Positions 7,972 to 16,314 of a DNA stretch of 64,000 bases are shown piece after piece; the stretch's first letter is position 1; every line of letters starts with the position of its first letter. Origin of the DNA: DASSQJ01 sp963726295 (GTDB lineage Bacteria > Actinomycetota > Actinomycetes > Actinomycetales > Dermatophilaceae); assembly GCA_963726295.1 (NCBI GenBank), contig CAVSBW010000006.1, positions 41,938-105,937 of the forward strand. Direction: 5' to 3'. The notes under the pieces were generated by a model. The model did no database searches. It had not been told where the DNA came from and saw nothing but the letters and a program-made list of their open reading frames with translations. The position numbers and the translations under genes are program-made.

Positions 7972-9714
7972 GTGTCCATCGACGACCGACCCCGCGCGGA
8001 GGAACCCGACACCGGCGCCGCCACGCCGCCGAAGGCCTCGAGGCGTTTCGAGATCACCGCGCCCCGGGTCTTCTGGCCGGCGCTCATCGTCATCGGCGGC
8101 TTCGTCATCCTCGCCCTGGCCGCCCCGGAGTGGACCGGCGAGCTCTTCACGACGCTGAGCAACACGGTCGTCAAGGACCTGGGCTGGTACTACATCCTCA
8201 TCGTCAGCGGCTTCATCGCGTTCTCGCTGTGGGCAGCCATCGGCCCCACCGGCCGGGTCGTGCTCGGCCAGGACGACGAGAAGCCCGAGTTCGGCCTCGT
8301 GGCGTGGTTCTCGATGCTGTTCGCAGCGGGCATGGGCATCGGCCTGGTCTTCTGGGGCGTCGCCGAGCCGCTGAGCCACTTCGCGTCCCCACCTCCCGGC
8401 ACCGGCGACACCGCCGCCGAGCGGGCGCGCGCCGCCACCGACGTCACCTACCTGCACTGGGGGCTGCACGCCTGGGGCATCTACGTCGTCGTCGGGCTCG
8501 CCGTCGCCTACGCGGTGCACCGCAAGGGCCGCCCGGTCTCGATCCGCTGGGCCCTCGAGCCGCTGCTCGGGCCCGACCGGGTCAAAGGGGCCCTCGGTGA
8601 CGTCATCGACGTCATCGCGGTCGTGGGCACGCTCTTCGGTGTCGCCACGTCGCTCGGGTTCGGGGTCTCGCAGGTGGCCTCCGGGATGCAGTTCCTCGGC
8701 GCCGTCAGCGAGGTGGGCAACGTCCTGCTCGTCGTCCTCATCGTCGTCATCACCGGCTTCGCGACGTTGTCGGTGGCGACGGGCATCGACAAGGGCATCA
8801 AGATCCTCTCGAACGTGAACATGATCATCGCCGCGGGGCTCATGCTCTTCGTGCTGTTCGCCGGTGCCACCGTGTTCATCCTCGAGGACTTCGTCTCCTC
8901 GGTCGGCAGCTACGTCTCCAACTTCTTCCGGCTCTCCTTCCAGACCCTCTCGTTCGAGGGTGAGGACGGCACCGCGTGGGTCTCCGGCTGGACCACGTTC
9001 TACTGGGGCTGGTGGATGAGCTGGGCCCCGTTCGTCGGTGTCTTCATCGCGCGCATCTCCAAGGGCCGCACCGTGCGCGAGTTCGTCGCGGGCGTGCTCC
9101 TCGTACCCACGGCGGTCACCTTCCTCTGGTTCGCCATCTTCGGCGGCTCCGGGATCTACCGCGAGATCTTCGGCGGCGGCGGGCTCATCGGGGTGGACGG
9201 CGTCGACACGACGAGTGCACTGTTCCAGCTGCTCGACGGGTTCCCGCTGGCCACGCTCACGAGCATCGTGGCCATCGTGCTCGTCGTCATCTTCTTCGTC
9301 ACGAGCTCGGACTCCGGCTCCTACGTCGTCGACATGCTCTCCAGCGGTGGCGACCCGAACCCGCCGGTGTGGAGCCGCGTCATGTGGGCCCTCCTCGAGG
9401 GTGCCGTGGCGGTCTCCCTGCTGCTCGCCGGTGGTGGTGGGCTCAGCGCGCTGCAGACGGCGGCGATCCTGCTCGCGCTGCCGTTCAGCCTCGTGATGAT
9501 CGGCATGGTGCTCTCCCTCGGGCGGGCCCTGCTGCGCGAGCACGGCCGGATGGAACACGCCGAACGCGGCCTGCTCGCCGACGAGATCGCCCACAACATC
9601 GCCAGACGCGACGACCACCTCGGGGCGCTGGCCCGGGGCGAGAGGCAGGCCGTCGCCGAGGGCACGGGTCCACCGCCGCGCGGCGGCGGCGGTCCGTCTC
9701 CGGGGAGCGGCTGA
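7972..9714 (+). CDS. BCCT family transporter (betaine/choline/carnitine type)
   Basis: 580 aa from GTG 7972, with GGAGGGAG upstream. Twelve hydrophobic segments are recognisable. Family signatures are GMGIGLVFWGVAEPL, the tryptophan-rich FYWGWWMSWAPFVGVFIARIS, and the SNVNMIIAAGLML segment. BCCT proteins take up quaternary ammonium osmolytes such as glycine betaine, usually coupled to sodium. A charged C-terminal tail rich in Arg/Glu (about 515-570) could act in osmosensing, as in BetP. It is a single gene between the ribosomal operon and radA. The exact substrate cannot be read from the sequence. Confidence 0.92.
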   Translation: MSIDDRPRAEEPDTGAATPPKASRRFEITAPRVFWPALIVIGGFVILALAAPEWTGELFTTLSNTVVKDLGWYYILIVSGFIAFSLWAAIGPTGRVVLGQDDEKPEFGLVAWFSMLFAAGMGIGLVFWGVAEPLSHFASPPPGTGDTAAERARAATDVTYLHWGLHAWGIYVVVGLAVAYAVHRKGRPVSIRWALEPLLGPDRVKGALGDVIDVIAVVGTLFGVATSLGFGVSQVASGMQFLGAVSEVGNVLLVVLIVVITGFATLSVATGIDKGIKILSNVNMIIAAGLMLFVLFAGATVFILEDFVSSVGSYVSNFFRLSFQTLSFEGEDGTAWVSGWTTFYWGWWMSWAPFVGVFIARISKGRTVREFVAGVLLVPTAVTFLWFAIFGGSGIYREIFGGGGLIGVDGVDTTSALFQLLDGFPLATLTSIVAIVLVVIFFVTSSDSGSYVVDMLSSGGDPNPPVWSRVMWALLEGAVAVSLLLAGGGGLSALQTAAILLALPFSLVMIGMVLSLGRALLREHGRMEHAERGLLADEIAHNIARRDDHLGALARGERQAVAEGTGPPPRGGGGPSPGSG

Positions 9715-9848
9715 GCCACGACGGCGCCCCGCGGGACGACGACCGTCGGGGCACCGGTCCCTCGGCGCGGGTCGCCTGCTGCCGGAGTCACCGCGGTGTC
9801 GGCCGCGCCTGAGGGACGGTGTCGGCGGGCCTGCCTAGGGTGGGCCTC

Positions 9849-11243
9849 ATGGCATCCACGGCGTCCCGGCGCGCCCCGGCCTACCGCTGCGCCGAGTGCG
9901 GCTGGCAGACGGCCAAGTGGGTCGGCCGGTGCGGCGAGTGCCAGGCCTGGGGCGCCGTGGCCGAGTCCGGGGCCGTGACGGCGCGCACCGTCCCCGTCGC
10001 GGTGCTCGAGCGGCCCGCGGTGCCCATCGCCGAGGTCGACCTCGAGCACGCGGCAGCGCGCCCCACCGGGGTGCCCGAGTTCGACCGTGTGCTCGGTGGC
10101 GGCCTGGTGCCCGGAGCGGTCGTGCTCGTCGCGGGGGAGCCGGGCATCGGCAAGTCCACGCTGCTCCTCGACGTCGCCGCCCGCGCCGCGCGGGCCGGCG
10201 AGCACGGCGAGCGGCGCGTGCTCTACGTCAGCGGCGAGGAGTCGGCCGCCCAGGTCCGGTCCCGCGCCGAGCGCATCGAGGCCATGGCCCGGCACCTGTT
10301 CCTTGCCAGCGAGACCGACCTCGCCACGGTGCTCGCGCAGGTCGAGCGGCTCGAGCCGGAGCTCGTCGTCATCGACTCGGTTCAGACAATCTCCAGCGCG
10401 CAGGTCGAGGGGTCGGCCGGCAACGTGGCGCAGGTGCGGGAGGTCGCGGCCTCACTCATCCAGCTCGCCAAGGCGCGCGGCATCGCGGTCCTGCTCGTCG
10501 GGCACGTCACCAAGGACGGCTCCATCGCCGGCCCGCGCGTGCTCGAGCACCTCGTCGACGTCGTGGTGCAGTTCGAGGGTGACCGGCACTCACGGCTGCG
10601 GCTCGTGCGCGCGGTGAAGAACCGCTACGGCCCCACCGACGAGGTCGGCTGCTTCGACCTCTCCGACGTCGGCATCGTCGGGCTCGCCGACCCCAGCGGG
10701 CTGTTCCTCTCCGGCCGCACCGCCGCGGTGGCGGGAACGTGCGTCACCGTCACCCTCGAGGGCCGGCGACCGCTCGTCACCGAGGTGCAGGCCCTCGTCA
10801 CGCCCAGCTCTCTCGCGACCCCGCGGCGGGCCACGAGCGGTCTCGACCCCGCGCGCGTCAACATGGTGCTCGCCGTCCTCGACAAGCGGGCGAAGGCCCC
10901 GGTCGGAGGTGCGGACGCCTACCTGTCGACGGTGGGCGGCGTGCGCCTCACCGAGCCGGCCGCCGACCTCGCCGTCACCCTGGCGCTCGCCGGGGCCATC
11001 ACCGACCGCCCGCTGCCGCACGGGACGGTGGCGTTCGGCGAGATCGGTCTGGCCGGCGAGGTCCGGCCCGTCACCGGGGCGCACCGCCGGCTCGCCGAGG
11101 CGGCCCGCCTGGGGTTCACCCGGGCCGTGGTCCCCGCCGGAGTCCTGGGGTCCGGCCCGGTGCCCGAGGGGCTGGCCGTGCTCGAGGTGGGCACCGTCGC
11201 GGAAGCGGTGGGCCGGGCGCTGCACGAGGTGCCGACCGGCTGA
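9849..11243 (+). CDS. radA: DNA repair protein RadA
   Basis: 464 aa from ATG 9849 (a GTG at 9819 is possible). N-terminal C4 zinc finger (Cys14, Cys17, Cys28, Cys31), Walker A GEPGIGKST at about 96-104, the RadA-specific KNRYGPTDE motif at about 257, and a C-terminal Lon-protease-like domain (about 300-464) without protease function in this family. RadA is a RecA-like DNA-dependent ATPase that promotes branch migration in recombinational repair. disA follows 123 bp downstream; the radA-disA pairing is common in Gram-positive bacteria, where RadA is reported to affect DisA activity. Confidence 0.96.
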   Translation: MASTASRRAPAYRCAECGWQTAKWVGRCGECQAWGAVAESGAVTARTVPVAVLERPAVPIAEVDLEHAAARPTGVPEFDRVLGGGLVPGAVVLVAGEPGIGKSTLLLDVAARAARAGEHGERRVLYVSGEESAAQVRSRAERIEAMARHLFLASETDLATVLAQVERLEPELVVIDSVQTISSAQVEGSAGNVAQVREVAASLIQLAKARGIAVLLVGHVTKDGSIAGPRVLEHLVDVVVQFEGDRHSRLRLVRAVKNRYGPTDEVGCFDLSDVGIVGLADPSGLFLSGRTAAVAGTCVTVTLEGRRPLVTEVQALVTPSSLATPRRATSGLDPARVNMVLAVLDKRAKAPVGGADAYLSTVGGVRLTEPAADLAVTLALAGAITDRPLPHGTVAFGEIGLAGEVRPVTGAHRRLAEAARLGFTRAVVPAGVLGSGPVPEGLAVLEVGTVAEAVGRALHEVPTG

Positions 11244-11366
11244 CCCAGGGGTGGTGCCACGTCTCGGCCGACGAATCGAGACCCGACCGTGACCTGCTCC
11301 CCGTTATCATTCCCGCACGAGGCCGCATCAGCAGCGGCCGGGGGAGCACCGACGAGGAGGACCTGC

Positions 11367-12449
11367 GTGGCCGTCCCGACCAGCGACGACGAGCTGCTGC
11401 GCGCCACCCTCGCGGCCGTCGCTCCCGGTACCGAGCTGCGCGACGGGCTCGAGCGGATCCTGCGCGGCCGCACCGGTGCGCTCATCGTGCTGGGCCACGA
11501 CCGGGTCATCGAGCAGATCGCCACCGGCGGGTTCCCGCTCGATATCGAGTTCTCCGCCACCCGCCTGCGCGAGCTGGCGAAGATGGACGGCGCTGTCGTC
11601 GTCGACCGCGAAGTCACGCGCATCCTCAAGGCCGCTACCCAGCTGCTCCCCGACTCCCGCATCGACACCAGCGAGTCCGGTACGCGCCACCGCACCGCCG
11701 AGCGCGTCGCCAAGCAGACCGGCTACCCGGTGGTGTCGGTGAGCCAGTCGATGCGCATCATCCAGCTGTACGTCGCCGGCCGCCGCGTCGTGCTCGAGGA
11801 CTCCAGCGCCATCCTGTCCCGCGCCAACCAGGCCCTCCAGACCCTCGAGCGCTACAAGGCCCGCCTCGACGAGGTCACCGGCACCCTGTCCGCGCTCGAG
11901 ATCGAGGACCTCGTCACGGTCCGCGATGTCGCGAACGTCCTGCAGCGCCTCGAGATGGTGCGCCGGATCAAGGACGAGATCGCCGAGTACGTCGTCCAGC
12001 TCGGCACCGACGGCCGGCTGCTCTCGCTCCAGCTCGAGGAGCTCACCGGTGGGCTGTCCGACGACCTGGGCCTTGTCATCCGCGACTACCTCCCGGAGAC
12101 CAAGCTCGGTCACACGCACACCGAGGCCGTCGCCAACCTCACCGCGATGGACAACACCGAGCTGCTCGACCCCGCGGCCGGCGCCCGGGCCATGGGGTTC
12201 GCGGTGGTCGGCGACGCCCTCGACTCGTCGGTGAGCCCGCTCGGCTACCGGCTGCTGTCGAAGGTGCCGCGCCTGCCCGGGGCCATCGTCGACCGACTCG
12301 TCGGCCATTTCGGCAGCCTCCAGAAGCTGCTCGCCGCGAACATCGACGACCTCATGGATGTCGACGGCGTCGGCGAGGGCCGGGCCCGGCTCGTGCGCGA
12401 GGGCCTCTCGCGCCTGGCCGAGTCCAGCATCCTCGAGCGCTACGTCTGA
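11367..12449 (+). CDS. disA: Diadenylate cyclase DisA (DNA integrity scanning protein)
   Basis: 360 aa from GTG 11367 with GAGGAGGA ahead of it; this start gives the normal family length. The N-terminal DAC domain has DGA (74-76) and RHR (107-109), the ATP-binding motifs. A helical spine and a C-terminal helix-hairpin-helix domain for branched DNA follow. It makes cyclic di-AMP from two ATP and pauses at recombination intermediates. The c-di-AMP signal controls potassium and osmolyte homeostasis, so the nearby BCCT gene may be more than coincidence. mutY follows directly. Confidence 0.96.
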   Translation: MAVPTSDDELLRATLAAVAPGTELRDGLERILRGRTGALIVLGHDRVIEQIATGGFPLDIEFSATRLRELAKMDGAVVVDREVTRILKAATQLLPDSRIDTSESGTRHRTAERVAKQTGYPVVSVSQSMRIIQLYVAGRRVVLEDSSAILSRANQALQTLERYKARLDEVTGTLSALEIEDLVTVRDVANVLQRLEMVRRIKDEIAEYVVQLGTDGRLLSLQLEELTGGLSDDLGLVIRDYLPETKLGHTHTEAVANLTAMDNTELLDPAAGARAMGFAVVGDALDSSVSPLGYRLLSKVPRLPGAIVDRLVGHFGSLQKLLAANIDDLMDVDGVGEGRARLVREGLSRLAESSILERYV

Positions 12450-12450
12450 C

Positions 12451-13341
12451 GTGCGGCCGGCCGCACCACCGGCGTCGCTGCTCCACGAGCGCCTCCTGGC
12501 CTGGTTCGCGGAGAACGGGCGCGACCTCGCCTGGCGTGCTCCCGACACCTCGCCGTGGGGGGTCTTCGTGTCCGAGGTGATGTCGCACCAGACGCCGGTC
12601 GCGCGGGTCGAGCCGGTCTGGCGTGAGTGGATGGCACGCTGGCCGCGGCCGGTCGACCTCGCCGCCGAGAGCCCCGGTGAGGTGGTGCGGGCCTGGGGGC
12701 GGCTCGGCTACCCCCGCCGGGCGCTACGCCTCCGGGAGGCGGCGCTCGCCCTGGTGGAGCGCCACGACGGCGAGGTGCCCGAGGACGAGGAGGCCCTTCG
12801 TGGACTGCCCGGGGTGGGGGCCTACACCGCCGCAGCCGTGGCCGCCTTCGCCCACGGGAGGCGTACGACCGTGGTCGACACCAACGTGCGGCGGGTACTG
12901 ACCCGGCTGGTCGAGGGCCGGGCGCTGCCCGCCCCGGCCCTGTCGGCGGCCGAGTCCAGGCTCGCTGCCGCCCTCGTGCCCGACGACGACGAGCGTGCCG
13001 CCGCGTGGAACGTCGCCGTCATGGAGCTCGGGGCGTTGGTCTGCCGGGTGCGCGGCCCGCGGTGCGGCGAGTGCCCGGTCCGCGACCTGTGCTCGTGGGT
13101 TGCGGCAGGCAGCCCCGCGGACCCTGGCCCGGCTCGTCGTGGCCAGGCGTGGCACGGTACCGACCGACAGGTCCGTGGCCGCGTGCTCCAGGCCCTGCGC
13201 GAGGCCGAGGGACCGGTGGACCGCACGGTCCTGCTCGCCCTCGCCGCCGATGACGGGCAGGCCGAACGCTGCCTCGCGTCGCTGGTCGAGGACGGCCTGC
13301 TCGAGCCGGTGCCCGCCGACCGCTTCGCGCTGCCGGCGTGA
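12451..13341 (+). CDS. mutY: A/G-specific adenine glycosylase
   Basis: 296 aa from GTG 12451, one base after the disA stop. Catalytic Glu42 lies in SEVMSHQT (family usually EVMLQQT), followed by the helix-hairpin-helix LRGLPGVGAYTAAA and Asp143 in VVDTN. The 4Fe-4S ligands are Cys198, Cys205, Cys208 and Cys214 with C-x6-C-x2-C-x5-C spacing. It removes adenine mispaired with 8-oxoguanine. The C-terminal ~80 residues look like a small helical or winged-helix domain rather than the NUDIX-like domain of E. coli MutY, as in other short actinobacterial homologues. Confidence 0.93.
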   Translation: MRPAAPPASLLHERLLAWFAENGRDLAWRAPDTSPWGVFVSEVMSHQTPVARVEPVWREWMARWPRPVDLAAESPGEVVRAWGRLGYPRRALRLREAALALVERHDGEVPEDEEALRGLPGVGAYTAAAVAAFAHGRRTTVVDTNVRRVLTRLVEGRALPAPALSAAESRLAAALVPDDDERAAAWNVAVMELGALVCRVRGPRCGECPVRDLCSWVAAGSPADPGPARRGQAWHGTDRQVRGRVLQALREAEGPVDRTVLLALAADDGQAERCLASLVEDGLLEPVPADRFALPA

Positions 13342-13456
13342 GGGACACGCATTGCTGCGAGATTCCGCAGACCGCCGGGTGCGCCGTGGAGGCTCCACCT
13401 ACGATCGACGCGAGATGGCACCGGAGGCGGCCGGTGCGGGGACCCCAGGTGGAGGA

Positions 13457-15757
13457 ATGATGGGCAGGTTGCGCCGGCGCACGACCGGGGCGGTCCTGGC
13501 GGGAGTGCTCACACTCGCGGCAGCGGTGGGTCTGGCCCCGTCGGCAGCGGCCGACACCGGACTGACGGTCAGCGCCTCGAGCCGGTACGTGCTGCAGTCG
13601 AAGGACACCTCGGTGGCGGCCACGCTGACCCTCGACCTGCGCAACGTCACCCCGAACCAGACGACGAGCAACGGCGTCTACCAGTACTTCTACAACGGCT
13701 TCTCCGTTCCGGTCCCCGCCGGCGCGGAGGACCTCGCGGCCACCAGCAACGGCAGCACGCTCTCGGTCAGCGTGGCCTCCACCGAGGACGCCAGCACGTC
13801 GATGGCCACGATCCGGTTCAGCAACCTCTTCTACAACCAGTCGCGCCGCATCACCTTCACGTACTCCATCCCCGGCGCCCCGCCGCGCTCGAGCGACTGG
13901 ACCCGCGTGGGCCGCGGCTACGCCACCTTCATCGTCTCCAGCCCCGGCGATGCCGGCCACAACACGGTTCAGGTCGTCGTCCCGCGCGGCATGACCTTCG
14001 AGAGCACGGGCGAGGGCTTCGAGCAGAGCACCAAGGGCTCCAAGGACGCCTGGACGGTCACGACGAACACCGACGAGACGGGCATCTGGGCCGTCGTGTC
14101 CCTGCGCGACCCGGACCTCGTCGAGGAGAAGACGGTGCAGGTGTCGGGCACCGCCCTGACGCTCGAGGCCTTCCCCGACGACAAGCGGTGGCTGTCCTTC
14201 GTCAGCGGGGCCGTCACCGACGGCATCCCCACCCTCGAGGAGCTCGTCGGCAACGACTGGCCAGGTGGGCTGCAGCGGATCCGCGAGGACGCCGCGCCCT
14301 CGCTGCGCGGATACGACGGCTGGTTCGACTCCTCGGGCAACGAGATCGTCGTCGGCGAGGCGCTCGACGACGACCTCATCCTCCACGAGCTCTCCCACGC
14401 GTGGCTCTCCGAGGACCGTTTCGACCACCGCTGGCAGTACGAGGGTCTGGCCCAGGTCGTGGCCGAGAGGGCGATGCTGGCCCAGGGCAAGAAGGCCTAC
14501 GAGCACCCGAACGCCTCGCGCACCGCGGAGGCCGCCGTGCCCCTCAACCGCTGGGGCGGTGGGGCCGGTACCCGGTCCACCGACCTCGAGGCCTGGGCCT
14601 ACCCGGCCTCCTACCGGGTCACGAGCCTGCTGCTCGACGGCCTGGACGACGAGCAGTTCGCGGCCGTCGTCGGGGCCGGCATCCGCGGCGAGCGCGCGTA
14701 CGACCCGGCGGGGGTCTCCGACCACACCGGTGGCCGCACCACGTGGGAGCGGTGGCTCGACCTCGTCGAGACCCGTGGCGAGACCACCGGGGCGAGCAAG
14801 GTGTTCAGCACCTGGGTGCTCACCAAGGCCCAGAAGGCCGAGCTCAAGGGCCGGGCCGCCGCTCGCAGGGCCTTCGTCGCGATCGACGAGGCCGACGGTG
14901 CCTGGACCCCACCGGAAGGCCTGCGCGACGCCATGACCCTCTGGGACTTCGACCGGGCCGCCCACGTCCGGGGCGAGGTGGCCGACCTCGGTACCGATGC
15001 GGTGGCGGTGCAACAGGCGGCCGAGGCCACCGGCCTCGACGTGCCCGGGCCGGTGCGCGAGTCGTACGAGGAGGCAGCCCAGGACGAGCAGTACCAGGCC
15101 CTGGCCGCGTCGCTCCCCGCCGCGGCGGGCGCCATCACCGCGGTCGGTGCCGCCACCGACGTCGCGGACGAGGACCAGGGCCCGCTCGGCGACCTCGGCC
15201 AGGCCCTGCTCGGCATCGACGACACCGCCCACCGGGCGCTGGAGCAGCTGATCGAGGGCGACGTCGACGCCGCCGGGACCACCGCAGCGCAGGTCGCGGA
15301 CCGCGCCGGCTGGGTGATGCCGTTGGGTGTCGGCCTGCCGCTGCTCGTCCTGCTCGTCCTCGCGGGCGTGGTGATGCTGGTCCTGCTGGTCCTGCGCCGA
15401 CGGTCACAGCGTCCGCAGCATCCGGGTGTTGCCCAGGGTGTTGGGCTTGACCCGCTCGAGGTCCAGGAACTCCGCGACCCCCTCGTCGTAGCTCCGCAGG
15501 AGCTCGGCGTAGACGGCGGGAGCGACCGCCTGGCCCTCGATCGCCTCGAAGCCGTGGCGCGCGAAGAACGCCACCTCGAAGGTCAGGCAGAACAGCCGCG
15601 AGAGCCCGAGGTCGCCGGCGCGGGCGACGAGACGTTCGAGCACGGCCGTGCCGACGCCGCGGCCGAGGAAGGCCGGCTCGACGGCGAGGGTGCGGATCTC
15701 TCCGAGGTCCTCCCAGAGGACGTGCACCGCCCCACAGCCGACGACCCGGCCCGCTGA
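13457..15757 (+). CDS. Exported membrane-anchored protein with HExxH metallopeptidase-like domain
   Basis: 766 aa from ATG 13457 (or 13460). Basic signal peptide ending near SAAA/DT, a beta-rich domain (about 35-230), then DLILHELSHAW followed by YEGLAQVVAE, a gluzincin-style HExxH...E zinc site (MA clan). A C-terminal membrane segment (PLGVGLPLLVLLVLAGVVML) and LRRR follow, so the protein should be anchored with its enzyme part outside. A normal protein would end near base 15405. Here the frame stays open another ~350 nt, antisense to argA, adding ~117 low-complexity acidic residues. This suggests a lost stop codon or a frameshift. Substrate unknown. Confidence 0.75.
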   Translation: MMGRLRRRTTGAVLAGVLTLAAAVGLAPSAAADTGLTVSASSRYVLQSKDTSVAATLTLDLRNVTPNQTTSNGVYQYFYNGFSVPVPAGAEDLAATSNGSTLSVSVASTEDASTSMATIRFSNLFYNQSRRITFTYSIPGAPPRSSDWTRVGRGYATFIVSSPGDAGHNTVQVVVPRGMTFESTGEGFEQSTKGSKDAWTVTTNTDETGIWAVVSLRDPDLVEEKTVQVSGTALTLEAFPDDKRWLSFVSGAVTDGIPTLEELVGNDWPGGLQRIREDAAPSLRGYDGWFDSSGNEIVVGEALDDDLILHELSHAWLSEDRFDHRWQYEGLAQVVAERAMLAQGKKAYEHPNASRTAEAAVPLNRWGGGAGTRSTDLEAWAYPASYRVTSLLLDGLDDEQFAAVVGAGIRGERAYDPAGVSDHTGGRTTWERWLDLVETRGETTGASKVFSTWVLTKAQKAELKGRAAARRAFVAIDEADGAWTPPEGLRDAMTLWDFDRAAHVRGEVADLGTDAVAVQQAAEATGLDVPGPVRESYEEAAQDEQYQALAASLPAAAGAITAVGAATDVADEDQGPLGDLGQALLGIDDTAHRALEQLIEGDVDAAGTTAAQVADRAGWVMPLGVGLPLLVLLVLAGVVMLVLLVLRRRSQRPQHPGVAQGVGLDPLEVQELRDPLVVAPQELGVDGGSDRLALDRLEAVAREERHLEGQAEQPREPEVAGAGDETFEHGRADAAAEEGRLDGEGADLSEVLPEDVHRPTADDPAR

Positions 15758-15943
15758 CTCCGCCACCACGAAGTCCGCGACGGACTCGTAGTAGGCGACC
15801 GCCTCCTTTGCCAGGAGGACGCGCTGTTCGGCGAGCGGGGCGACCAGGGCCCGGATGGCACGCACGTCTGTGGTGCGGGCCGGCCTCACCGTCACCGCTG
15901 CGGGCTCGGCGCGGGCGCTCACGCCGTCGGGGTGCTCGGACAC
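15404..15943 (-). CDS. argA: Amino-acid N-acetyltransferase (N-acetylglutamate synthase, GNAT type)
   Basis: 179 aa from GTG 15943 (GTG 15922 possible). GNAT fold with VVGCGAVHVLWEDLGEIRT, the acetyl-CoA loop FLGRGVGTAVL, LTFEVAFFARHGF and a C-terminal YDEGVAEFLDLERVKPNTLG. It closely resembles M. tuberculosis Rv2747, an N-acetylglutamate synthase that starts arginine synthesis. This is distinct from the long ArgA of enterobacteria. It is convergent with, and overlapped by, the extended end of the upstream plus-strand gene. Other arginine genes are not in the window. Confidence 0.88.
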   Translation of the reverse strand: MSEHPDGVSARAEPAAVTVRPARTTDVRAIRALVAPLAEQRVLLAKEAVAYYESVADFVVAESAGRVVGCGAVHVLWEDLGEIRTLAVEPAFLGRGVGTAVLERLVARAGDLGLSRLFCLTFEVAFFARHGFEAIEGQAVAPAVYAELLRSYDEGVAEFLDLERVKPNTLGNTRMLRTL

Positions 15944-16048
15944 GGTCCGGAGCGTAGCCCGCAGCGGTGACGCGGTGCGGTGCCGCCCACCGCGGCGGTG
16001 GTGGGCGTGGTTTCCGCGAGCCCCCGACCGGGTATCCCCCACGCACGA

Positions 16049-16086
16049 GGGCGGCCCGCCACCGCAGGGGTGATGGCGGGCCGCCC
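16049..16086. other. Stable hairpin upstream of argA
   Basis: Perfect 13-bp inverted repeat (16049-16061 and 16074-16086) around a 12-nt loop, 105 bases upstream of the argA start. No gene ends next to it on either strand, so it is not an ordinary terminator. It may be part of the argA leader or a small RNA. Confidence 0.5.
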
Positions 16087-16261
16087 GATCGCACGCAGAC
16101 CCGGAGGCGCGTGCGATGTGTCCAGTGTGCGCCACCGGGCCGCGGTGTGGGGTAAAGCAAAGTTCAAGATTTGGTCATGAATGTCGCATGTCGGGACGAT
16201 TTGCCGGGTCTGCGTGCGGGAGGCGGGGCAGAGGTGGCGCTGAGGCGGGTCCGCTGACACG

Positions 16262-16301
16262 CGACGAGGCCCCGACCCACGGGTGGGTCGGGGCCTCGTC
16301 G
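16262..16301 (-). terminator. clpC terminator
   Basis: Perfect 18-bp inverted repeat (16262-16279 and 16284-16301) with a CGGG loop, 14 bases past the clpC stop on the minus strand. Confidence 0.88.
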
Positions 16302-16314
16302 GCGGATGGGCGGG

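Larger units (their letters stand above)
15944..16314. other. Intergenic region between argA and clpC
   Basis: 371 bp with no convincing gene on either strand. It holds a 13-bp hairpin (16049-16086), an unusually AT-rich stretch at about 16145-16190 that may be the argA promoter (TTGAAC on the minus strand near 16165), and the clpC terminator at 16262-16301. Confidence 0.55.

Noticed and set aside
15919..16260. Possible small minus-strand gene upstream of argA
   Set aside because: Its codons overlap the 16049-16086 hairpin and the argA start region, no ribosome binding site is seen and the product has no plausible fold.
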